A DNA stretch of 42,073 nt from an uncultured Prevotellaceae bacterium (GTDB lineage Bacteria; Bacteroidota; Bacteroidia; Bacteroidales; Muribaculaceae). A program made the position numbers and the translations under genes. Location: the NCBI GenBank assembly GCA_947165485.1, contig CAMVAP010000027.1, positions 1-42,073 on the forward strand, given 5' to 3'. Shown one piece after another: positions 7,680 through 15,650 of this stretch; the stretch's first letter is position 1; each line of letters starts with the position of its first letter. Under the pieces are notes generated by a model. That model saw nothing but the letters and a program-made list of their open reading frames with translations. It was not told the DNA's origin and made no database searches.

Positions 7680-9848
7680 ATGTTGAAAAACAATATGCAA
7701 CGTGCTATCTGGTTGCTTGCGGCACTGGTCGTGAGCAGTGTTTTGTTGTGCAGTTGTGGGAACCGCAAGGAAATGAGCAATCAAGTGATTGTCCAGAATG
7801 AAGTGTTTACCTTGACAGGAGACAGCGTGATCGAGGACACCATTTATGCCTATTGTCCCCCGACCGCCGACCGCATTGAGTCTAATATCTCGTTAAGCAG
7901 GCTTGACAGCCTGTATGGCCATGTGGATACCGACCGGGTGCACTTTGTCCAGGGCAAGCAGTGGCGCAAGTCTAGCAAACGCCCCATCATGATGCCCGAG
8001 TATAAGAGCAGCCAGTCACTGGTGGACGGGTTGTATAACATGTCGATTGACTATATCGCCGATGCTGTTGACAAGTCGGGACGTTTCTCCCCGTCCCAGA
8101 AGAATTATAGCCGCCTGTATTGCTCAATTTTCTTGTCGCTGGCGGCCCTCAAGCCTCACCAGTCCATGGCAACGCTGCGCACCATCGTTGATCGTGACAG
8201 CATTATCATGCAACGCGAGGGACAATGGCCCGTCGTGAGTGATCACATCGGCTGGGCGACAGCTGCCTGGGAGGTGTATAAAACGACTGGCGACCGCGAG
8301 TGGCTTGCTTACAGCTACCGTGTGATTGAAAAAACGCTGAATATCAACAATCAGGTACTGATGGATCACAAGACAGGGCTGGTACATGGTGCGGGCTACA
8401 CTTCGTCTAGGCCTATAGGTGTGCGCCGCATGACCTGGATGAATTACAACGATTTGTTTGCCTGCATGTCGCTGGGCAACAATATCTTGACGAGTAACGC
8501 CTATTCCATTTTGTCCTCAATGGGCGAGGAATTGGGAATTGATAATGATTACGAGCGCAATGCCCAGCATCTCAAGGATGCCATCAACCAGCACCTGTGG
8601 AACGAGGAAAAGGGTTTCTACAGTTCTTTCCTCTATGGCATGGCCTATCCCCAGCAATCACCGCTCAGCGATAACACCTCCCAGGCGATGTGTGTGTTGT
8701 GGGGCATCGCCGACGATAATCGCGCTGAGCATCTCATTGCCCACACACCCATCGCCGATACAGGTGTGGGCGTTTCCTACCCCGCCGCCAATGCTCTGGA
8801 GCCGTATTTTGCCAATTCGTCATGGTCAACAACGCAGGCTCTATGGAACCTGGCCGCCGCATGGGTAGGAAATGAGAACGCCCTGCGGCGTGGCCTCGGG
8901 GCATTGTACCGTGCAGGAGCCCTGTATCTGTCGCGGGGCATCCACATGCAAAGCGTTGAGACCGATAGGTTAGGTACCAGTGCCAGTAATGCGGCCATGG
9001 TTTTGAGGGTGCTGATGGGTATGAGTTTTAATCCCGAGGGCATTGATTTTTCTCCGATGGTGCCTGCCTGCATGCCAGGCAAGAAGGTCTTCAAGGGTTT
9101 CAACTACCGCAATGCCGTACTTGACATCACCGTGCAGGGTACGGGTAGCGAGGTGGCTACCATCACCGATAACGGGAATACGCTGGAGAGCGCTTTCATT
9201 CCCAAGGACATCAAAGGCAAACACCACATCGTCATCACGCTCAAGCAGAATGACAATCAGTCTCAACGTGTGACCGTCCATCATGGCGAGGCGACGTTGC
9301 CTCTCACTCCCACTGTCACCTGGACACAGGACAGTGGACATATCCATCATTATGTTCCAGGCACTCCCTATCTCCTGTTTGTCAATGGCGAGATGAGGGG
9401 CAGTATCAACGATTCGGTATTTGCACTGCCTGTAAACGATGCCTTCACCGTTTTCTCGGTCGAGATTGCGGGCAAGTATGGAAACGGATTCATGTCCAAG
9501 CCCTTGCTGCACTTTGGGCTCACACCTCAGGTGGCTTTCTTTCCCGAGAGTATCGACGGTCATGCCACTATCAGCGTGAGCGTGGCGCAGGGCGGTGACT
9601 ACCTGCTTGACGTGGGTTATCGCCCCACAGGAACGCTTGACGTGCGCCGTGTCACGGCCAACACCCATCCCATGGGGACACTTGTCATGGCCCGCACGGG
9701 CAACCAGGGTGATGCGGAACTTGTGTATAGCAACTTGGTTACCGTGAAACTGCTCAAGGGAGAGAACACGATAGGCTTTGACCAGATACGACTGCCCAAG
9801 TCGTTCACCCCGTGTGAACCCGCTCACGTGAGAATTATCCGACTATAG
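7680..9848 (+). CDS. Exported six-hairpin glycosidase-like lipoprotein
   Basis: 722-residue lipoprotein. A hydrophobic signal ends in LLCSCG, where a lipobox Cys would be acylated. The middle (about 110-450) has the alternating helical pattern of (alpha/alpha)6 barrel glycosidases of the GH63/MGH1-like kind, for example GWATAAWEVYKTTGD, NQHLWNEEKGFYSS and a repeat rich in Trp, Asn and Glu ending in RGLGALYRAG. The C-terminal third looks like beta-sandwich domains. The substrate is not readable; specificity within the fold varies widely. Start is uncertain: the ATG at 7680 lies 8 bases after the -7 box, and an in-frame ATG at 7695 gives an equally good signal peptide. The next gene follows after 35 bases. 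Confidence 0.72.
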   Translation: MLKNNMQRAIWLLAALVVSSVLLCSCGNRKEMSNQVIVQNEVFTLTGDSVIEDTIYAYCPPTADRIESNISLSRLDSLYGHVDTDRVHFVQGKQWRKSSKRPIMMPEYKSSQSLVDGLYNMSIDYIADAVDKSGRFSPSQKNYSRLYCSIFLSLAALKPHQSMATLRTIVDRDSIIMQREGQWPVVSDHIGWATAAWEVYKTTGDREWLAYSYRVIEKTLNINNQVLMDHKTGLVHGAGYTSSRPIGVRRMTWMNYNDLFACMSLGNNILTSNAYSILSSMGEELGIDNDYERNAQHLKDAINQHLWNEEKGFYSSFLYGMAYPQQSPLSDNTSQAMCVLWGIADDNRAEHLIAHTPIADTGVGVSYPAANALEPYFANSSWSTTQALWNLAAAWVGNENALRRGLGALYRAGALYLSRGIHMQSVETDRLGTSASNAAMVLRVLMGMSFNPEGIDFSPMVPACMPGKKVFKGFNYRNAVLDITVQGTGSEVATITDNGNTLESAFIPKDIKGKHHIVITLKQNDNQSQRVTVHHGEATLPLTPTVTWTQDSGHIHHYVPGTPYLLFVNGEMRGSINDSVFALPVNDAFTVFSVEIAGKYGNGFMSKPLLHFGLTPQVAFFPESIDGHATISVSVAQGGDYLLDVGYRPTGTLDVRRVTANTHPMGTLVMARTGNQGDAELVYSNLVTVKLLKGENTIGFDQIRLPKSFTPCEPAHVRIIRL

Positions 9849-9883
9849 AACCTGATAAATTAAAAACCAATAACTTAACCAAA

Positions 9884-12800
9884 ATGAAACGTAAAACAAT
9901 CTTGATGATGGCCGCACTTGTTGCGGCGACATTCAGCAGCCAGGCCGATGAGGGACGACTGTTGCGTTTCCCTGGCACCAATGGCCAGGAAGTGGCTTTC
10001 AGCTATGCTGGTGACATCTACACGGTGCCCATTACTGGCGGTACTGCTTGCAAGTTGACGTCCCACAAGGGATATGAGGCATTTGCCCGCTATAGCCCAG
10101 ACGGACGGACGATTGCCTTTACAGGTCAATATGACGGAAACACCGAGGTCTATGTCATGCCCGCCCAAGGTGGCGAACCTCGTCGCATCACATTCACGGC
10201 CAGTAATCCCCGTGATGACTGGGGCGACCGCATGGGCCCCAACAACATAGTCATGACATGGAGCCCTGATGGCAAGGGGGTGGTTTACCGCAACCGCATC
10301 AGTGACAGCTTTGACGGCAAACTGTGGTGTGCCCCTATTGACGGCAGCATGCCCCAGCAGCTACCACTCCCCGAGGGCGGTTTCTGCTCCTACAATAGTG
10401 ATGGTACCAAGATGGCCTATAACCGCGTCTTCCGTGAGTTCCGCACGTGGAAGTATTACAAGGGCGGAATGGCCGACGACATCTGGATTTATGACACTCA
10501 AGCCGGAACGGTGACCAACATCACCAACAACATAGCCCAGGATATTGATCCCATGTGGATTGGTGACGAGATCTACTTCATGAGCGACCGCGACAACCGC
10601 ATGAACATCTTTGTCTATAACACCCGCACTGGTGCGACCCAGAAGGTGACAAACTTCACCGACTATGACGTGAAGTTTGCCAACTGCGGTGGTGGTAAGA
10701 TCGTGTTTGAGAATGGTGGCTATCTGTATGTGCTCGACCCTGCCACTAAGCGGAGTGAGAAAATCACGATATTCCTCAATAGCGAGAACAACTTTGCCCG
10801 TGAAGAACAGCGCAAGGTTAAGGATGACCTGCGAGGTGGCAGCCTGGCTCCTGACGGTAGCCGACTGGCTATAAGCGCTCGTGGAGAAGTGTTTGATGTG
10901 CCTGCCAAGCATGGTGTAACCCGCAACATCACTCACACTCCTGGTGTGCATGAGCGCAATGCCTCCTGGAGCCCCGATGGCAAGAACATCGCTTACATCA
11001 GTGATCAGACTGGTGAGACCGAGATTTGGATGCGTCCCGTCGGCAGTGATCCAGCCATCCAACTGACCCGTGACAACGACACCTATATCAGAGACCTGGA
11101 ATGGAGTCCCGACGGCAGCCAGATTGTCTATACCGACCGCAAGAACCGCATCGTGCTGCTCAATGTCAAGACACAGGTCAAGAAGACCCTCCTGCAGGAC
11201 GAGATGGGTGAGATTCCCACTCCCACGTTCTCGCCCGACGGCAAGTGGCTCACCTATTACCGCATGGGTACCAACGAGTATGGCGTCGTTTACCTGTACA
11301 ACATCGCCCAGGGCAAGGAATATCCTGTCACTGACCGCTGGTATGACAGCAACTCACCTGTGTTCAGCAGCGACGGCAAGTACCTTATTTTTGCCTCGGC
11401 TCGCGATTTCAACCCCATCTACAGCAGTATTGAGTGGAACTTTGCTTACCGTGACATGGAGGGCATCTACCTCGTGATGCTGGCCAAGGACACCCCTTCT
11501 CCTTTCCTGCCCAAGGATGATCAAGTGAATGCTGGTGGAGACAAGGCCAAAGACACCCCTAAAGATACCCCCAAGGACAAGAAAGGCGGTAAGGGAAAAG
11601 CCCAGACCGACGAGAATGCTGTGCGCATCGACATCGACGGCATCCAGGACCGTATCGTTAAGGTGCCCATCGGTACCGGCAGCTACGGCAACTTTGTGTG
11701 CGATGGCAGCCACTTGTGGTATAGTGGACGTGGTAACGTGTATGTCTATGACTTTGCCGAGCAGAAGGACGAGGTGGTTGCCGAGCGCGCCTTCATGATT
11801 CCCTCTCATGACCACAAGAACGCCTTGTACATGAAGGGTGATAACCTGTATGTGGCGCCGCTCTCGCCCCGCAAGGCCGACTTGAGCGAAGCTGTTAACC
11901 TCGATGATATGATCGCCACAGTCAACTATGACCAGGAGTGGAAACAGATATTTAATGAGGCATGGCGTGCCTACCGTGACGGCTTCTATCTGGAGAACAT
12001 GCACGGTGTGGATTGGCAGGCAATGCACGACAAGTACGCTGCCCTGCTGCCTTATGTCAAGAATCGCCTTGACTTGACCTACGTCATCGGTGGCATGATT
12101 GGCGAGTTGGCTGTGGGACATGCCTATGTTGACGGCGGTGACCACATTCAAGCCGACCAACACAACATCGGAATGCTGGGCGCTGAACTGGAACAGGTAG
12201 CCAGTGGCTATAAGATCAAGAAAATCCTGCGTGGCGCTCCCGATCGCGAGTCGTTGCGCTCACCGCTCATGGAGCCTGGCATGAACGTTACGGAGGGTGA
12301 CGTGATCACGGCTGTTGATGGCGTCTCGACCGCTGGTGTTAACAATATCTTTACCCTGCTGCGCGACAAGGCAGGTGTCATGACCGAACTCACCCTTGAG
12401 GGTGGCCGCAAGGTTGTGGTTAAGCCTATCCAGGACGAATATCCTCTTTACCACTACGAGTGGGTTCAGCACAATATCGACTATGTGAACGAGAAGACGG
12501 GTGGCCGTGTGGGCTACGTCTATATCCCTGACATGGGTCCAGAGGGACTGCGTGAATTCTCACGTTACTTCTTTGCCCAGACCGACAAGGAGGCATTGAT
12601 TGTTGACGATCGTGGCAACGGTGGTGGCAACATCTCTCCCATGGTCATCGAGCGATTGTTGCGCGAGCCCTATCGCCTGACCATGTACCGCGGCAGCAAT
12701 TACAATGGCACAACCCCCGAGCGCACACTCGTTGGCCCCAAGGTGTTGCTGGTCAACAAGTATAGCGCGAGCGATGGTGACTTGTTCCCCTGGAGTTTCA

Positions 12801-13120
12801 AGGAGAACAAGATTGGTCCCGTCATCGGTACCCGTTCCTGGGGCGGCATCGTGGGCATCAGCGGCTCACTGCCCTATATGGATGGTACCGACATCCGTGT
12901 GCCCTTCTTCACCAACTATGACACCCGTGGTAACTGGATTGTCGAGAACCATGGCGTTGACCCCGACATTGTCATCGACAATGATCCCATCCTTGAGTTC
13001 AAGGGCATCGACCAGCAGCTTGACAAAGCCATTGAGGTGATTCTTGACCAACTCAAGGACCGCAAGCCGCTGCCCAAGACTCCGGCACCGCGCACGCTGC
13101 GTGACCTGGGCGTGGATTGA
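9884..13120 (+). CDS. Tricorn-type S41 protease with beta-propeller and PDZ domains
   Basis: 1078-residue exported protease (signal peptide about 1-21, ending SSQA). The N-terminal 550 residues hold WD/TolB-like propeller blades with recurrent SPDG motifs. A low-complexity Lys/Asp/Pro linker follows (about 547-575, repeated KDTPK). The C-terminal half has a tricorn core: MHGVDW with H707, a PDZ domain (about 760-850), DDRGNGGGN (from about 907), the nucleophile region SASDGD with S963, and ENHGVDPD with E1021. These match the His, Ser and Glu of the archaeal Tricorn catalytic set, so it is probably active. It likely trims oligopeptides in the periplasm. The start is supported by the signal peptide directly after ATG 9884. 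Confidence 0.93.
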   Translation: MKRKTILMMAALVAATFSSQADEGRLLRFPGTNGQEVAFSYAGDIYTVPITGGTACKLTSHKGYEAFARYSPDGRTIAFTGQYDGNTEVYVMPAQGGEPRRITFTASNPRDDWGDRMGPNNIVMTWSPDGKGVVYRNRISDSFDGKLWCAPIDGSMPQQLPLPEGGFCSYNSDGTKMAYNRVFREFRTWKYYKGGMADDIWIYDTQAGTVTNITNNIAQDIDPMWIGDEIYFMSDRDNRMNIFVYNTRTGATQKVTNFTDYDVKFANCGGGKIVFENGGYLYVLDPATKRSEKITIFLNSENNFAREEQRKVKDDLRGGSLAPDGSRLAISARGEVFDVPAKHGVTRNITHTPGVHERNASWSPDGKNIAYISDQTGETEIWMRPVGSDPAIQLTRDNDTYIRDLEWSPDGSQIVYTDRKNRIVLLNVKTQVKKTLLQDEMGEIPTPTFSPDGKWLTYYRMGTNEYGVVYLYNIAQGKEYPVTDRWYDSNSPVFSSDGKYLIFASARDFNPIYSSIEWNFAYRDMEGIYLVMLAKDTPSPFLPKDDQVNAGGDKAKDTPKDTPKDKKGGKGKAQTDENAVRIDIDGIQDRIVKVPIGTGSYGNFVCDGSHLWYSGRGNVYVYDFAEQKDEVVAERAFMIPSHDHKNALYMKGDNLYVAPLSPRKADLSEAVNLDDMIATVNYDQEWKQIFNEAWRAYRDGFYLENMHGVDWQAMHDKYAALLPYVKNRLDLTYVIGGMIGELAVGHAYVDGGDHIQADQHNIGMLGAELEQVASGYKIKKILRGAPDRESLRSPLMEPGMNVTEGDVITAVDGVSTAGVNNIFTLLRDKAGVMTELTLEGGRKVVVKPIQDEYPLYHYEWVQHNIDYVNEKTGGRVGYVYIPDMGPEGLREFSRYFFAQTDKEALIVDDRGNGGGNISPMVIERLLREPYRLTMYRGSNYNGTTPERTLVGPKVLLVNKYSASDGDLFPWSFKENKIGPVIGTRSWGGIVGISGSLPYMDGTDIRVPFFTNYDTRGNWIVENHGVDPDIVIDNDPILEFKGIDQQLDKAIEVILDQLKDRKPLPKTPAPRTLRDLGVD

Positions 13121-13179
13121 TGCTCGCATCGCTCGCTGATTAGGCGTTAGGCTTTAGGAGGCATACGCATTCCTTTAGT

Positions 13180-13305
13180 CTCACGCTAAGACGCTAAGTC
13201 GCGAAGACATTTATTATTGCTCGCAAGAGGCTCGCAACGGTTATTTACTGCGAGCTCTTGCGAGCAACTTTTATTATCCTTAGCGGCTTGGCGACTTTGC
13301 GTGAG
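13180..13305. repeat. 126-bp imperfect inverted repeat (cruciform)
   Basis: Outer arms 13180-13206 and 13278-13305 pair at about 22 of 27 positions. They are built of octamers of the type CGCTAAGA with mismatches at regular intervals. Inner arms 13217-13236 and 13249-13267 (core TTGCTCGCAAGAG) match except for one bulged G. The loop is about 12 bases. It may act as a terminator for the Tricorn gene or be a non-autonomous (MITE/REP-like) element. Confidence 0.8.
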
Positions 13306-13325
13306 GGTTATGGAGCAGATGCCAG

Positions 13326-13422
13326 TTTTCCACTTTTTCCACTCGTTTCACATGTGTATGGGTTTTCACTCCTGGGTGGGAAATTTGTGGAAAGGCACGT
13401 ATATAGTGGAAAGGGTGGAAAA
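13326..13422 (+). repeat. TTTCCAC/GTGGAAA repeat, copy 1
   Basis: About 97 bp, roughly 90% identical by eye to 15470-15568 in the same orientation. TTTCCAC at 13327 and 13336 on the left faces GTGGAAA at 13387, 13406 and 13415 on the right. Three further GTGGAAA units continue at 13424, 13433 and 13444. Most units are 9 bp apart. The centre can also form a hairpin (TTTTCACTCC...GTGGGAAA). Confidence 0.85.
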
Positions 13423-13515
13423 TGTGGAAAGGGTGGAAAAATGGTGGAAAGACCAACTAATATAGATATATAAACGTGAAATAATTGGTATTTTGCAAAT
13501 TATTTGGGAGAATAA

Positions 13516-13548
13516 TTTGGATTTCGGGGTTTTCGTGTCGTAACTTTG
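13516..13548 (+). promoter_or_regulatory. Promoter of the RepA-like ATPase gene
   Basis: TTTG (13516-13519), a 21-base spacer, then TAACTTTG (13541-13548) fit the Bacteroidetes consensus closely. The leader to the ATG at 13638 would be about 80 bases. Confidence 0.75.
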
Positions 13549-13552
13549 CAGC

Positions 13553-13598
13553 GGCAAGTCTACGGTCGATAGCCTATGCCAATGACTAGGGACTCGCC
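13553..13598 (+). other. Structured 5' leader of the ATPase mRNA
   Basis: GGCAAGTC (13553-13560) can pair with GACTCGCC (13591-13598) at 7 of 8 positions, enclosing a smaller GGC/GCC-rich region. It begins within a few bases of the predicted transcription start. It might control translation, but I do not recognise a known riboswitch. Confidence 0.35.
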
Positions 13599-13637
13599 AA
13601 TTTATTCACTTTTATTATTTCTCAAATATTTAATACC

Positions 13638-14705
13638 ATGAGCAACATTAATGAAATTATTGACGAGATTAATCGCGAAACAGCACTCTCCCCTGAGGAG
13701 AGATTAAACGAGGACTACAACCGATTCATGAAGCCTTACTTCATCGATCGCAATGTCGAGTATCCCGATCCTGAGTACCTCATTGAGATTGGCGGTGTAC
13801 CCACGATGCCCAAGGGCAACCTGGTGGCCGTTAGTGCCAAGTGGAAGAACGGCAAGACCTTCTTCTGCGACATCTTGACTGCCATCTTCATGGGGAGCGA
13901 CCATTTCACCAATTGTCGCAGCCTGTGGGAGTCTGGACGGGCTTTGTTCTTTGACACCGAGCAGTCCGAGAGCGACACCAAGCGTGTCCAAGGGACCATC
14001 GATGCGATGACACCCCTGAGCCGCCACGACGACTATAGGGTGGCGTGCTTGCAGTCAGCACCCATAACCAGCGACACGTACAACAGCTCGGAGCCTTCCC
14101 GCTATGAGGTCATCAACCGTGCTATTATGCATGAGCATCCTGACCTGGTCATCGTTGATGGCATTGCCGACCTGATCTACAACTACAACGACGTGATTGA
14201 GAGTCAGATTATCGTCAACAAACTGGCGACAATGGCCAACAAGTACAATTGCTGTATCGTCGTGGTCATGCACCAGAACAAGAGCAGCTTGGACAAGAAC
14301 ATGAAAGGCCACCTGGGTACCATGCTTTATCAGAAATGCAGCGACGTGTTCAACGTCGAGAAGCACGACAGCGTGTTTGAAGTGAAACACGGTAACAGCC
14401 GCCACCGCACCTGCGACGGCATCTGCTTCAAGCTAGACGCCAATGCTGTGCCCATGGATGCTGCTGCCGACCGCCAACTGCAACTGGAGCAGAAAAAACA
14501 GGAAGACAAGGCCAAGCTGCAGGCCAAGCTGGCTCACTGCTTTGAGGGTTACAATGTGCCCCTCTCTAGCACCGAAGTAATTAACCTGATACAGATGAAG
14601 CTAGGCGTTGGAAAGACCAGAGCCTATCAATTGTTCAACAGCGGAAAGGAACAAGGAGTGTTAACGTGTAGCGACGGCAAATCTTATTCCTTTCAAGCCT
14701 TATAA
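13638..14705 (+). CDS. RepA/KaiC-fold AAA-type ATPase, mobile-element type
   Basis: 355-residue RecA-fold ATPase of the AAA_25/RepA-like class. Walker A is unusual, SAKWKNGKT (about 66-74). Walker B is DLVIVDGIADLI (Asp about 173), followed by CCIVVVMHQN (about 203-213), similar to the sensor strand of RepA/DnaB relatives. The C-terminus (about 305-355) looks like a winged-helix DNA-binding domain, SSTEVINLIQ...GKTRAYQLF. In Bacteroidetes such proteins are usually encoded next to a primase or mobilisation gene on integrative elements. None is present here; dxr and a protease gene flank it. Direct repeats at 13326 and 15470 bracket the gene, and a perfect inverted repeat follows the stop. A replication-helicase loader role is inference. 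Confidence 0.8.
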   Translation: MSNINEIIDEINRETALSPEERLNEDYNRFMKPYFIDRNVEYPDPEYLIEIGGVPTMPKGNLVAVSAKWKNGKTFFCDILTAIFMGSDHFTNCRSLWESGRALFFDTEQSESDTKRVQGTIDAMTPLSRHDDYRVACLQSAPITSDTYNSSEPSRYEVINRAIMHEHPDLVIVDGIADLIYNYNDVIESQIIVNKLATMANKYNCCIVVVMHQNKSSLDKNMKGHLGTMLYQKCSDVFNVEKHDSVFEVKHGNSRHRTCDGICFKLDANAVPMDAAADRQLQLEQKKQEDKAKLQAKLAHCFEGYNVPLSSTEVINLIQMKLGVGKTRAYQLFNSGKEQGVLTCSDGKSYSFQAL

Positions 14706-14720
14706 ATTACACTCTATCAG

Positions 14721-14790
14721 CCAGTTTTCACTTTTCCACTGTTTTCACTTTTCTATATATAAATGAAACCAGTGGAAAAGTGAAAACTGG
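14721..14790. repeat. Perfect 21-bp inverted repeat after the ATPase gene
   Basis: Arms 14721-14741 and 14770-14790 are exact reverse complements around a 28-base loop containing TATATA. The arms use the same TTTTCCAC / GTGGAAAA vocabulary as the flanking direct repeats. It begins 15 bases after the stop codon. It may serve as a terminator, though no T-run follows, or as a protein-binding site. Confidence 0.85.
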
Positions 14791-14878
14791 CATTTTACCG
14801 AAAGATTCAATATTCTTCTATTGAGGTCTGGAGGGTGCGGAGGTCAGATTGAGAGGGCTGGCACATACAGGTAATTAA

Positions 14879-14974
14879 CTACACATTTTCCTCACTTTTC
14901 CCTTCTCCCTGCTCGACAAGTTCTCTCAAGCACTCAACGTACTGATTAATGTTGCCACTACCATAATTCTCCAT
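14879..14974 (-). CDS. Possible 31-residue small protein or gene remnant
   Basis: An ATG at 14974 (minus) opens a 31-codon frame ending at 14879 with a charged, Glu-rich product (MENYGSGNINQYVECLRE...). The open frame extends upstream without ATG through a hydrophobic, Trp/Phe-rich stretch. This would look like a membrane segment plus cytoplasmic tail, or the end of a decayed gene. I see no promoter and do not recognise it. Confidence 0.2.
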   Translation of the reverse strand: MENYGSGNINQYVECLRELVEQGEGKSEENV

Positions 14975-15240
14975 CTTAGTGCGAAATTTGGAGGAAAAGA
15001 AATACCATGCTAAGTACAAAATAACAAAGTATTACCCGCTGGCGGGATTTTAAAGTTAATAAAATGATGTTTAAAAACACATATCACTGATTTATAGGTA
15101 AATAAACAATTAAATTCAAATCACCGTATGCACAACTTGTACGCAAATTTCGTCAAAATTCTTGATGTGTGCAAGAAATTTTCAGCCAATCCACGATTTT
15201 TTCCCACTTTGCCTGTTCGACACAATATGCCTGCTCTGTA

Positions 15241-15313
15241 GAGACGCAAAATCTTGCGTCTCCCGACAGGCGACACAATCTGCTGGCCCTGGAGACGCAA
15301 AATTTTGCGTCTC
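15241..15313. repeat. Two GAGACGCAAAA palindromes
   Basis: 15241-15262 and 15292-15313 are 22-bp palindromes with the half-site GAGACGCAAAA. The second is perfect and the first has one mismatch. They are separated by 29 bases. Similar short palindromes are scattered in many bacterial genomes as REP-like elements. Function unknown. Confidence 0.8.
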
Positions 15314-15432
15314 TATATATCAAGAAAAGTCAACTCCCGTCAGGGATAAGTTTAACCGAGTCAACTTTTACTAGGGATAAAGACCAAGAAACAGTCAACC
15401 AAAATCAGGCAACTACATGTTCGCTCATCATT

Positions 15433-15568
15433 TCCCACCCGTTCCACATGTGTGCGTGTTTTTCCACTACTTTCCACTTTTTCCACCCGTTCCACATGAG
15501 TGCGTGGGTTTTCACTCCTGAGTGGAAAATTTGTGGAAAGACACGTATATAGTGGAAAGAGTGGAAAA
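15433..15568 (+). repeat. TTTCCAC/GTGGAAA repeat, copy 2 with partial tandem duplication
   Basis: 15470-15568 (99 bp) matches copy 1 in the same orientation. 15433-15469 is a partial tandem copy of the left part (CCCGTTCCACATG recurs). TTTCCAC units lie at 15461, 15471 and 15480, and GTGGAAA units at 15522, 15533, 15552 and 15561. Together with copy 1 it brackets the ATPase gene. Confidence 0.85.
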
Positions 15569-15620
15569 GTGAAAAAACGAAAACAAAGGGCGTTAACTCT
15601 AAAAATATGTTTTCCGTCGC

Positions 15621-15650
15621 TTGTCATGAAGGAAAAATGCAGTATCTTCG
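15621..15650 (+). promoter_or_regulatory. Promoter of dxr
   Basis: TTG (15621-15623), a 19-base spacer, then TATCTTCG (15643-15650) approximate the consensus, with C for T in the last triplet. It lies 20 bases before ATG 15671, so the longer open frame beginning at 15500 cannot be the real start. Confidence 0.55.

Larger units (their letters stand above)
13121..13637. other. 517-base repeat-rich spacer upstream of the lone ATPase gene
   Basis: No gene is supported here. In order it holds a TTAGGCTTTAGG spacer fragment (13139-13160), a 126-bp imperfect cruciform, a 97-bp TTTCCAC/GTGGAAA repeat extended to six iterons, a promoter and a structured leader. The small open frames across 13217-13473 translate the repeat itself and are not genes. 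Confidence 0.75.

Noticed and set aside
8970..9827. 285-codon open frame on the minus strand
   Set aside because: Shadow of the six-hairpin lipoprotein gene; no promoter and no recognisable domain.
13387..13450. CRISPR-like array
   Set aside because: Units are 7 bases with 9-11 base periods and no spacers of 30 bases; no cas gene is nearby.
13217..13473. Two overlapping small open frames
   Set aside because: They translate the cruciform and the GTGGAAA iterons into short repeated Val-Glu-Arg/Gly-Lys-Gly units; no start signal.
15162..15552. Overlapping open frames of 70 and 127 codons
   Set aside because: They cross the GAGACGC palindromes and the repeat; no promoter and no domain.
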